From Cutaneotrichosporon cavernicola (lineage: Eukaryota > Basidiomycota > Tremellomycetes > Trichosporonales > Trichosporonaceae): a stretch of 64,000 bases of DNA. Below are positions 1-9,700 of the stretch, one piece after another (the stretch's first letter is position 1; every line of letters starts with the position of its first letter). The stretch covers positions 1,550,001 through 1,614,000 of the forward strand of contig NC_083397.1 of the NCBI RefSeq assembly GCF_030864355.1, read 5' to 3'. Below the pieces are notes generated by a model. It saw only the letters and a program-made list of their open reading frames with translations. It was not told the DNA's origin and searched no databases. A program made the translations under genes and the position numbers.

Positions 1-1133
1 TAAGAGTAGTGACGAAGAGTCCAGGTCGTCAAGGCGATAGGGTGGGATGGGGAAGCGAGTCTCATGACATCCGAGTCAGAAAAGCGCATTTAGCGCAATG
101 TACAACCCCAACATATTAGCATTCTTCATACCTTGCATCAGCTCATGTAACGTTACAAAAAGGTCATCAGGCCACCAGGAACCGAAGGTGGAGAAGAGTT
201 GCCATTGAATGGGACCATAAGCAGGGATGGTAAGGATTCAGAGGATTCAGAGAGGAACGTGCGCGTTTTTGGACTAGACTAGGACAATACGTTTCAGGGT
301 TATGGTAAGGCAAAGTAATGATTGATGGTGGAGATATTTAACCGGCGTTTTAACCGGGTGAATCAATCAATCAAATGCCCAAGCCCAGTTGGCCCCAGTC
401 AAAGTAGTCAAGCCACTCATCGTGTATGTTGCTATTTGCGACGCACTTTGTCGAATTGTCTTACAACACTCCATGTCTCCGAGTAAGAGATGACCGGATG
501 TATTAAACTGTGTACACGTTCAATGACCTTTATTGTACAGACATGTACGGGCAGAGTTAGTTAGATGCATAGTGAACCAGAGTTGGAGTTGAGGAGTACA
601 CTGCAGTCGAATTGTGGATCCGAGTATATGCCAAGACCCTGTGCCTATGAGTAGCCTTTATGATCGAGGCTTGAAGATTGAAGAGAGGTACTACAGTAGG
701 AACATACCCCTGTAACTTGAAAGTGTCCTGTTTCTTTGGATGGGTCGAGAGCCGAGAGCCGAAAGCCTAGAGCCTGGAGCACACACCTAAAGAGACCACA
801 CCTTAACCCTTTTGAGGATTGCCACCACTTGACCACTCAACCCAGTCCCAACTTGTACTGCTGCGCAACCGACTACGTAGCAACCAACCATTACCCAGCT
901 ACCCAGTTGTCAGTCATTCACTTGTACATTCTCCATTCTACATCCTCCTCATCTCTTTCCATCTCTACTCATCTCTTCCATCGCAATCTCTCATTCCACT
1001 CACGCAACACCTCCTTCCTCCACTCTTCGCACTCCAAACACACTCCTTCCCTTCTCACTTCGCCCCACTCCCCCCTACTCTTCCTACTCCACCGTCCGTC
1101 CGCCTTTCACATCCCACAACGGGCGGCGTGGAC
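1..1133. other. Intergenic DNA and pyrimidine-rich 5' leader of TVP38
   Basis: I see no supported gene here. From about 905 to 1100 the plus strand is strongly C/T-rich (many CTC, TCC and CAC runs), as is usual for leaders of fungal genes. It runs straight into the start codon at 1134, so it is read as promoter and 5' UTR. An in-frame upstream ATG at 819 exists, but the intervening peptide is only a translation of this low-complexity leader. Confidence 0.5.
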
Positions 1134-2714
1134 ATGTACACTCCGCCCCGGTCTCTAGCAAAGCCGGCGCCCATGGCGTCGGTCGTGCGCACTCCTTCCC
1201 CTCTCTCGGCCGGCTCAACCCTCCCCATAAACCTCCCAACCCTGCCACCATACCATGCCTCAACAACCCCACCACCACCCAAGCCCTCCCTCGGCTACAG
1301 AGCCTACCCCGCCTACCACCCGCAATCTGTCGACGTGAGCGTTATTGTTTCCCAGGCAGCCGACACGGCCGCGACATCGTCGGCATCGGGCTTCCGTCGT
1401 GCACACTCCCGCCCCGCGAGTCTAAGCATGGCCCGCGGCGCCTCCTTTGACGCCGAAAAGGGCGCTGCACCCCCCACACGTCCAAGTTACGATTCCCGCC
1501 GCTCCCAAGACCTCCGCGAGCTCAACATGCGATCGAGCTACGACATTCGCCGCTCTCACGACCTCCGCGCCAGCGTCGACTTTGGCGCAACCCGCCCAAC
1601 TACCGACTTTGGGCGCCCATCGCACGACTTTGCGGCAGCCGCCTTTCCTCCTTCATGGGCACATCAGATGAACGATGAACCTCCTCGCAGCCGAATTCCG
1701 CTGCGCCAGCTCGCGGTCCGCGCTGCTCGCGACCGTCTCGGATGCGGGGACCGCTCCGGAGCCCTAGGCCGGGGCCTCATTATCGGATGGGTGATCACCA
1801 CCCTCGGCTTCGTCGCAGCCACGGCTTTCTGGAAAGGGGAGCTATTTGCTGGTGAGTTTGGAGGCTTGTAAATGGGGCAATGGGGCCTGTCCCACATCCC
1901 TGGGACAGCTCATGGGATATGATTGCCGGAATGCGAAAGCGTCACTTGTGAGACCTGCTGACACCAGCTCTGGATCACCTGAGTAAGGATCTGTACGACA
2001 TGGGTTACCAGGGGCTGCTCGTGTTTGGCGTGCTCATCTTCATCACGACCATCCCGCCGCTGCCACTGTACTCGACCCTCATCGTATTGTCTGGCTACAC
2101 GTTTGGCGTATGGAACGGCTTCGTGGCGAGCTACATTGCGTCGCTCGTCGGCGCCGTGGTGGTGTTTGTGGTGTCGCGCACTATGTTGCGCGATGCTGTG
2201 ACGCGATCGTGAGTTTACGTCGATCTCCAACGCTGACCGCAGGCTCGCCTCGTCACCTACGGCGATATCGCTCCTCCAGATCATCCCGCAGAACCCGCAC
2301 CTCCTTCTCCTGATCCGCATCGCACCGTACCCATACAACTTGCTGAACGTGGTTCTCGCGTCAGCGCCCTCGCTCAGCCTGCAGACATACACGTCGTGCA
2401 CAGCCCTATCCCTCTGCAAGCTGGTGCTGCACACGTGGATTGGGGCTGGCATCCACGACCTGTCTGCGGCCTATGGAGCCGGAGAGGAGGGAGGCGAAAC
2501 CGCGCCGCACGACGACGCGAGGCACGAGCGTGTCAAGGCCGGCGTGACATGGGGTGGCATCGTGCTGTGCTGCATCCTCTTCGTGTATCTCACGCACATC
2601 GCCAAGAAGGCGATTGCACGTGCGCAGGAGGAACAGTTGGGCACAGGCATGGGCATCCCCGAGGAGGAGGTTGCGTTCCTGAGTGCGGTGGGAGGGCGGG
2701 ACGACTCAGAGTAA
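1134..2714 (+). CDS. TVP38: Tvp38-like Golgi VTT-domain membrane protein
   Basis: Three exons join in frame: 1134-1851, 1968-2208 and 2243-2714 (476 aa). The first ~190 residues are Ser/Pro/Arg-rich and look disordered, with repeated SYDSRRSQDL/SYDIRRSHDL motifs. A membrane segment follows near the exon 1 end, then the SNARE-associated/VTT domain with several hydrophobic segments and the family motif RIAPYPYNLLN. Family knowledge: Tvp38/TMEM41/DedA proteins sit in Golgi and endosomal membranes and are linked to membrane traffic and lipid scrambling. Introns use GTGAGT donors and CTGACACCAG or CTGACCGCAG ends. The start at 1134 was preferred to 819 because the upstream stretch looks like UTR. 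The tail is acidic and cytosolic-looking. Confidence 0.85.
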
Positions 2715-2886
2715 CAGAAGTAACGGTAGTTAGGCATTCTCCTCTGGCATACGCCGGAGATATCAGTTGTACTTTGAACTATGCATACGGCATCGCCGTA
2801 CAAGCGGGCGCCACTTTCCCTGTGTGGAGCACGTATATGTACTCAGTTCCAGTCATCAAGACTCAACCGTCCCCAATGCTAGCCAG

Positions 2887-3543
2887 CTAGAACCGCAGCT
2901 GCCGCGTATCCACGCCCTTCATTGGGCCCTCAATACCTTCAACTACTGCCGCCCGCTCACTCCCATCCTTGGCGGCAGTGAGGCGTGGCCGCGTCCCGAG
3001 ACTCGTGCAGAGCAACCGATACCGCGCACGGATAGACATGAGCAGGCTCTCGAGGTCGACTTCGCCGCCGGCCGCCGGTGACGCGCCGCGCGACCGCGAT
3101 TTGGGACGAGACGTCTCGGCATCGATCTCAGCCAACGCAATGTCCTGTGCTGTGGTTGGAGCGGCCCCTGCCGAGGGGTTGGTAATCGGGAACCCGGCAA
3201 TGAGACCGAGGAGGGCTGTCGCATGCGACGCCGACCTGGTGTCAGCTCCGGGGCTCACGGACAGGCGTGGCATGTGACTCACTTGACCTCCTTCCTTCCG
3301 ACCTTTCCCTCCAGCTTACGCAGCCACACACGCGCATAGCCCTCATAGAACCCCAGCTCGTCCCATACTTCCCAAGCCTTCTCGCGGCCCAGCTGGCGCC
3401 CCTCGAAGACGCCGTGTTGTGCTCCGTGCGCGTGTCCGTCCGCGTATCCCTCGTCGTAGAATCTGTCGTTAGGGAGAAGTTTAAAGGAGGTGCAAGACTT
3501 ACTTGGACTCTAGGTTTAATGCGTCGTCAAAGATGTCGTCCAT
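2887..3543 (-). CDS. LTO1: Lto1/ORAOV1 homologue, adaptor for Fe-S loading of ABCE1/Rli1
   Basis: Exons on the minus strand: 3543-3503, 3462-3283 and 3235-2887, giving 189 aa with all phases matching. The central part carries the Gly-spaced deca-GX3 signature of Yae1/Lto1 proteins (FYDEGYADGH, then G-x3-G-x3-G spacing, then FYEGYARVW). Family knowledge: Lto1 with Yae1 bridges the cytosolic Fe-S assembly machinery to Rli1/ABCE1, a ribosome-recycling ATPase. The C-terminal ~110 residues are less conserved and Ser/Pro/Arg-rich. Introns end in CTGACACCAG and ACGACAG. The first exon (MDDIFDDALNLES) fits the usual N-terminus. Confidence 0.85.
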
Positions 3544-3853
3544 TGTAGAGTGGGTAGAGTGTAGAGGAGACGTAGACTTGGCATACTTGGCAGCTAACCT
3601 GACATGTCATTCAACTTTGGTGTGCCTGAATTTGGGTGGCAAAGTCGTATATCGATACCACGGTGTGATCCACGCAGCTCGCAGCTTTCAAAGCAGTGAC
3701 ACTGCGGCCCGGACAGTGTGGTAGTCTTCTCCTCGACTCATGCCCGCTGGGATCTGCAGGCGACAGGTCTAGGATACATGCACAGTCATAGAGTCTACGG
3801 ACAACCTCGCTTCGCTTCCTCGTCACTACCGCGCAACCTCGGCGGTCGGCTCC
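3544..3853. other. Spacer between LTO1 start and VPS60 end
   Basis: About 310 bases hold the LTO1 promoter and the VPS60 3' UTR, both on the minus strand. Open frames here are short and show no recognisable protein. Nothing else is seen. Confidence 0.4.
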
Positions 3854-4901
3854 TTAGCCGTCTGGAGTCAGCTCCGATGGTAAACGAGGCAGCTGCCGCT
3901 TGAAAGAGCTTAAACAGATTCGTTCGGCCGTGTTCTCTCTCGAATGCAGGTTCGTCCCAGTATCCGCACTCACCTCCTCCTCCACTGGCGCAGCGTCAAC
4001 AAAGTCCGGCAGCGCCGTGCTGTCCTGGAGGTAGCTTGGCGTCTCGTTCTCGCCAACAAGCTCGTCGTCGAGCCCAAGCGCATCGAGCTCGGCCTCAAGG
4101 TCGGCCTCGTCCACCTCGTCCGCGACGTAGTAGCTTCGTCCAAGCGACTCCTGAATTTCGTTGGCCTGCTCGATCAGGTCCTCCATGTCGTAATGGATAG
4201 ACTGGAGTTAGCCAGATTCAAGTCTGTTGCTGGGCCCACCTCAATCTTGTCAATGTCGATCCCCTTGTACTGCTTCTTCATCTCCTTGTTTGCGATGCGC
4301 ATGGCATCCACCGTCGCCATCGTGTTCTTGAGGTTTTCAGTCGTCATCGACGCCTGCTCCATGTTGAATGTCTGCTGCTGCAGTTGGTTCATCTGTCCCT
4401 CGTACATCCGCTTCTGCTTGAGCGTGCGGAGAGCGCGCTGCTGCACGGCGGTCTGGTGTGAGCGCTGGACGAAATAAGCCGTGAGGCCAGCAGATGCGTG
4501 GCGGGTACTGGCGCATCCTCGAACGGGACCACTCTTAAGGAGCTCTCAGGCTCCAGCCCCCGGAGTTGACAGCTAGTCCGGAATGTCGAGCGGCCTCACC
4601 CACTCCCAACCCCACGTGTTTCTTCTCGAACCCACCTTCCCCGGTCCATCGCGCAGCTTGGCCAACTGAGCCTTATACGTCGCGAGCTCGTTGTCAAGTT
4701 TCTTGATCTTGACCTCGATGCCTCCCATGCGCGAGTCGGTGGACGCGATGGCATCCGTGAGGGAAGGCTTTGGACGCGCCTTGTTTGTGCCGAAGATCTG
4801 GGGTTAGCGGAGCACGGCGGGCAAAGAGCGTGTAAGGAGCAGGCCATAGCCCAGCTATGAGGATCGATCGTGAGGGCTGTAGCGATACTCACGCGGTTCA
4901 T
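3854..4901 (-). CDS. VPS60: ESCRT-III subunit Vps60/CHMP5
   Basis: Five exons: 4901-4893, 4797-4636, 4452-4240, 4201-3974 and 3898-3854; 218 aa, the usual length for CHMP5. The Snf7 core is clear: basic helix 1 ([15 protein letters not shown]), the [14 protein letters not shown] segment, FNMEQA, and the acidic segment ending in [10 protein letters not shown]. The tail RQLPRLPSE matches the short C-terminal motif used for Vta1 or Bro1-type partners. Family knowledge: Vps60 assembles late on endosomes and regulates Vps4 through Vta1. The first coding exon is only nine bases (Met-Asn-Arg). Intron ends carry CTAACCCCAG and CTAACTCCAG. Confidence 0.93.
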
Positions 4902-5110
4902 GGTTGCGATGAGGAGAGAGTGATGAAGATGGCCGATGTAGAACTAGTTGATGTAAAGCACACAAGCAGCTGTGCGCAACGCAGTTGGGTGGCCAACTCG
5001 TCACCCATTTTAGTGGTGGCCCGAATAAGTGGGCCCCACCTCCACCAACAATGGAGGTCGGTCTTGGATTCTTGGGTTACGCGACTTGACCTTCCTCCTC
5101 ATCTCTTCCA

Positions 5111-5796
5111 ATGGATCCCTCTCCACAATTCCTTCTCCTCGCCGCAACCGTCCTCGACAGTCCGCTCGATAGTGGTCAGCTCTCGAGAGAACGACGAGCT
5201 GACAGCAGACATCGCTCTTCTCCAGCTCCACTCTGTCTTTGGGCCGATGCTCATGAGTGCCCTGCAGCTCGTGGACCGGCGGGAAGGTAAGCTAACTGAT
5301 TCAAAGCAAGCTGACAGCAGTTGTGCGAGTAGATCTGGGTGGGCGGGGGATGTATCAGGTAAGCTTATAACTGCCAGGCTGACAACAGGTCTCCTCGTCG
5401 TCAGGTGCGCCGTATACTCTGTATCTTGATCTTCCAGATCTACCCAAACCACCTCTTGGAGAACCAGAAGATTCTCCAGATGAAAAGGAAGGGGAAGAAG
5501 TGCTGTCCCGACAAGCGGTCAAGAATGAAGCGAAGAAGACCAAGACCAAGGCAGACAATGACGCTCGACTTCGAACCAACGCCGCCCGCCTGAGGCACAT
5601 GTACTGTCCCTGTACGGGATGGGCGTTCAATGCGCTCGATGGGCGGCAGATCTTTGTCAGCTGATATCGGGGAGTGAGCTGACGGCAGTGCAAACATGTA
5701 CTTGCCGTGCTGCTGGCCCACCGGCTGGGCCGGGTGGTTGAGACGCGCGTAGGGTTGTACGCTGCCGCGGGGCTGTTGGGGATACAGGCGGTGTAG
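5111..5796 (+). CDS. SWS1: Sws1/Shu2 SWIM-domain protein (homologous recombination, Shu complex)
   Basis: Five exons: 5111-5174, 5209-5286, 5321-5358, 5389-5655 and 5689-5796; 184 aa in continuous phase. The SWIM zinc motif CxCx14CxH is complete at C133, C135, C150 and H152, and the last intron falls just before the CKH half. Upstream, LHSVFGPMLMSALQLVDRR matches the conserved N-terminal block of Sws1/ZSWIM7. Family knowledge: Sws1/Shu2 forms the Shu complex with Rad51 paralogues and promotes Rad51 filament formation. Two of its four introns start with GTCAGC rather than GTRNGT; both end in the usual CTGACNGCAG. The start is the first ATG giving this N-terminus. Confidence 0.85.
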
Positions 5797-8355
5797 AAAC
5801 CAGGATGGGGAGATGGAGAGGCGGCACGGTGATGTAATAATCCGAGCATTCTGATTTTGACCCATTCAAAGGTCATCTCTGGCTAGGGTTGAGCATCAGC
5901 AGTCCTCGGTGTTAAGAGAGACGTAACGTGCTGAAGTGGTCAAGATGCTGCCTCCATAGCATTGTGGCGCTTCCGCCTCATCACGTAGCTCTGCCTCGCC
6001 GTCCGCCTGCGAACGACGACAGTTATCCTCTCCTTGCGATTCCTCCCACGCTTGAAATCGCCCCCGCTTTCAAGTCGCAGTTGTCAGTCAGACACTAAGA
6101 TATTATCCCGACGTGTTCGCAAGCAACCCCTCGCCAACTGACGCTTTGGCATCTTAGGTTATGCCTGGCATGCCTCCCGCCGGATACCCCACTCGGTGAT
6201 CTGCAGACGCCGGTGGCACAGGTTCGGCACCTATTGCCCTTCACCTTCGGCCGACTTTGCGACAGCCGACTGCATGGGTTGAGAACACTCACGATCCCAA
6301 CTGAGCACACGCAGATATGTTCGGCATGCTCCAACACCAAGTCAAACCGGTCTGAGGGTGAGGGCAAAATGGGTCGCGCTCCAGCTTTATTTGTTCATCA
6401 ACCATGGCAAGCGCGTTCAGAACCCTACTGCCTCCAGTTCCCACAGTACCACCGGTGCCTTCTCTTCGATCCGCCGACCTAGCGATAGAAGACGGGGGAC
6501 ACACACTCCACGAACAGCTCACAATACTGGGTGACAAGCTGCCGCATGCGATACCGCCAAGACCAGCAGGCTCACGACACAAGGACGCATCAATCCCTAG
6601 TCGTCCTACACGGCCTGAATATCCACTAGAGGAGGAGTGTAGAAGGGACGCGGACGCAAGGAGGCAAGGAGGCAAGGGCAAAGTGAGAAACTGCTACTAA
6701 ATGTGTCGGTCCTCAGCTTTGCCCACACAAACACATCAACTCTTATCGAGTGCCCCGCAACTACTTTGATCGCAATCCAACCCGCGCAATTCTCTCGTCA
6801 ATCTCGTATCCGTCGCAGTTCTTTATCCCCTGACATTCTCCTTGAAACGACCTTGGCCATCTCCTGACATTCCAACTTTCCCCCGGTTGGACTGTGTCAT
6901 ATAACGCTCACATTGATCCCTACGAGACAAACACTGCCCAGGTTCTCGCGGCATTCGCGCCAACCTGGGTCTGTAAAGTCGCCGCGCGGCCAGATGGGGC
7001 GCCGTCGATGTTGGCTGAGCCCACATCTCCGGCCCTTCCTCCCTCCCGCTATCCATCGCCTCCCCGCGCTACAGGTAGATGGTGGCTGGGACCCGACCAT
7101 CGGTACCCTCCATTTCCAGGTAACTGTCATGGAGAGGCAGTGTGGGATCTGAGCAAGATCTCATGTGGCCTCGTCAGGCAAGTCCGCCCAAGGTTGCTGC
7201 GAGTACCTCGTCGTCACCGTCAAAGTGATGGAGTGGGTGTGTCTGGTACAGTTTGGGCCTCCAGCGAACTCGGCACTTGTAGACCGCTTCCCGCTTCTGT
7301 GCCGACTTGGCGAGTCCGGGCTGGAGCGGGAGGCCAAGGAAATATCACCTGCGGCAATATTAATATGACCTACAACCGCACGGCCCCGAAGCGCACGCCT
7401 CGAGATCTAGCCTTGGAGTGTTGCTTCGCACAGTTCAAGTCAGTAATGATCGCGACATCAACTTGTAGACTGGGTATCGATGCAACCTTCGACAAACACA
7501 TTTCTGGCGTTCTCGCAGCATTCATAAGGAGCCTCGGCCACGTTGTAGTCTCGCGCACCGTGCGTCGCCTCGCTGCCATGGCGAACTAGTGCTTGTGACA
7601 ACCGGGGCCATGCATGGCCAGGAGGCGGGTCGCCGTATCGTGCAACCCAGATCTCGCGGCGCATACCGTTGACAAGATCCCCGATTCCCAAATTCCAGGT
7701 TCCAGGCTCCAGACTGGTCAGTCGCAGATGGCAGAACGCATGCCTCGCGCGTCGCTTAGTGCAGGACATTAGAAGCCATGGCCCAATTTGATGAACACAC
7801 TCAACACACTCGAGTTTACCCGTGGAATCTTGTGTGTATGCAAATATCCGCATCTCCATTTGCCACTTACCTCTCTCAATCTAGCAAAGCAAAGTACTCA
7901 CAAGTAGAGGCGGTTGAAGTGAGACCTGTGGCTGAATGAAGAGGAGGAGCCCTATTACTGGAGCCCATATCCGGGGTGGAGTGTGGAGGGTGGAGAAGGT
8001 GGAGAAGGTGTAGTAAGTGGAGGAAGTGGAGGAGGTCTGTGCGTCAGGACTATGTCGAGTTGACAAAAGAAGATTGATGAGCCACCAGCTATGGCAAGAA
8101 AGCTTTCATCTTCCTAACCATCCACCAACCACTCTCATTCTTCAAACGCACACACCTTGATTCAACTGATCTTAACACTCTCCACATCCCCTCATCCCCT
8201 CATCTGCCCCGCTCGTTCCCCCGCTTCTACCTTCTACCTTCTACCTTCTACCTTCTACCTTCTACCTTCCACCTTCGTGTTTACTCCCTTCCACCCACTT
8301 CTACCACTTCCACTTCCATCTTCCCTTTGATCCAACCAAAGCATTGCCTAAAGCT
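5797..8355. other. Gene-poor interval upstream of the G-gamma gene
   Basis: No gene is supported in these 2.5 kb. Open frames at 6404-6700 (98 codons, plus) and 6894-7589 (231 codons, plus) have no recognisable domain, low-quality composition and no convincing start context. Purine-rich simple sequence (GGTGGAGAA and GTGGAGGAA units) lies near 7975-8040. From about 8150 the plus strand becomes a C/T-rich leader for the gene starting at 8356. A small lineage-specific gene cannot be excluded. Confidence 0.4.
8224..8265. repeat. Heptanucleotide tandem repeat in a 5' leader
   Basis: Six head-to-tail copies of the 7-mer CTTCTAC lie about 90 bases before the G-gamma start codon, inside its pyrimidine-rich leader. 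Copy number could vary between strains. Confidence 0.9.
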
Positions 8356-9119
8356 ATGCCAACCAATCTCCAGCCCGAGGAACTGCCGCGTCGGCATAAC
8401 AAGAATAGCATGCACGAGCTCAAGCTCCGCCGCATCCTCGAGAACAACGCGCGCCTCAAGGAGGACCTGAGCCGGCCACGGGTTCCCGTCTCGCAGGCCA
8501 GCCTAGGGTGAGTTGTGCTGGATGGAGAGATGGAAAGTGTTGGTTGTTTAGTGATGGGCGGGCGAGCTGGCGAGCACTAGCGATCCCGAAAGAGGGGTTG
8601 GCAGTGCGCTTGGAGAGCGCACGGCGATTGAGGAGGCGAACCAGGGGTGCGATGGGTGGGGTGGTGGGGTGGTGGGGTAGGTGGGCGAGCCCAACCCCGA
8701 ACGTCCCGCTACCATCGACAGAACAGCCGGCCCGAGGACAGTGATGGTGCCCGTGATGCCCTTGTTGCTCCTCCATCGCGGAAAGCGAGGCCATGGGTGT
8801 GCTCGGACCTGGTCGGTAAACCAGGGCACGCCACAGTGGCGCTCCTTCCTGGCGGCCATCGGCTACGCCCGCGCCTCCCACTTGCTCCTCCCCCCTCACC
8901 GCGCGCTCACTTTGCCATGCTTCTCGCTGCTGTCCCCTCGTCCTCTCGAGCCCCCACTGACCCCAGACTCATCCGGTACTGCCAGGACACACGCGACCCG
9001 ATCCTTCCCAGCGTGTGGGGCGAGCTCAAGCGCGGCGAGGACCCGTACGCGCCCCCCGAGACCGGGTGTGGCTGCACCAGTGCGTGTCCCTCTTGATTGC
9101 GCTAACACCAGTCATGTAA
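8356..9119 (+). CDS. Heterotrimeric G-protein gamma subunit (Ste18/Gpg type)
   Basis: Three exons: 8356-8507, 8967-9079 and 9112-9119; 90 aa. The N-terminal helix ([20 protein letters not shown]) is the coiled-coil that pairs with G-beta. Exon 2 carries the [17 protein letters not shown] segment typical of fungal gamma subunits. The last exon is eight bases and completes the ending GCGCTIM, a Cys-Thr-Ile-Met CAAX box for prenylation with an extra Cys that could be palmitoylated. Without that intron the frame ends in a non-CAAX tail, which supports the splice. Role: membrane anchor of G-beta-gamma in pheromone or nutrient signalling. Intron 1 (459 nt) is far longer than its neighbours. Confidence 0.9.
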
Positions 9120-9700
9120 CCGCCCGCGCGCATTATCCATACCCTACACTCGTTACAATCGTTACCCCCCTGCTCGCAGGCTACCGCTCTTATAATCGCG
9201 GCGTGCCGCACATGTATCCGATTTAGACAAACTTGGGGGGTGTCCATGGCGGCACAGCTTGGTGGCCCCGAACGCTTGGGGCGTTGGACGCTGGCCGTTT
9301 ACCGACTAATCCGTGCGGCTTAGTCCTGACTCGTACCGGCTTTTGGGAACCTAACTAGAGCGCGGAATCTCTCACGCCCGCCCGGAATCTCTCACACCTC
9401 ACACGCTGGCGTGTGTCCTTGCAACCGCTCCCTTCCAAAGCCCGTCCAGGCGTGTGCGCGATCGAATGCCTCAGGTAACTGAGGAGTGCGACTGTGGCGT
9501 CCGTGATCACCACGCCCACATGTCCATATGCACACCCAACAATATGGCCTAAACACAAATACATACAACACTACTATTGACACATAAGACGTTGCGGCCA
9601 CAGCCCGTCTCCCACGCGCACGCCCTCCGTTCTCAGGCGGCGACGTGGGACCAACATGGTCAGATTGCTGGTGGACGTTGGATGGATGCCAGCGGTGGAT
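9120..9700. other. Spacer between convergent genes
   Basis: Holds the 3' regions of the G-gamma gene (plus) and the LRR gene (minus). A 13-base motif CGGAATCTCTCAC occurs twice in tandem near 9361-9393. No gene seen. Confidence 0.4.

Noticed and set aside
819..1133. N-terminal extension of TVP38 from an upstream ATG
   Set aside because: The added ~105 residues are just the C/T-rich leader translated; the family does not have such a segment.
6894..7589. 231-codon open frame on the plus strand
   Set aside because: No domain, skewed composition, no matching intron or start signals. Overlapping open frames in other phases suggest GC-driven chance.
8456..8899. Minus-strand open frame inside the long G-gamma intron
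   Set aside because: Ala/His/Pro-rich, no domain, and several overlapping frames are open at once. A nested gene is not supported.
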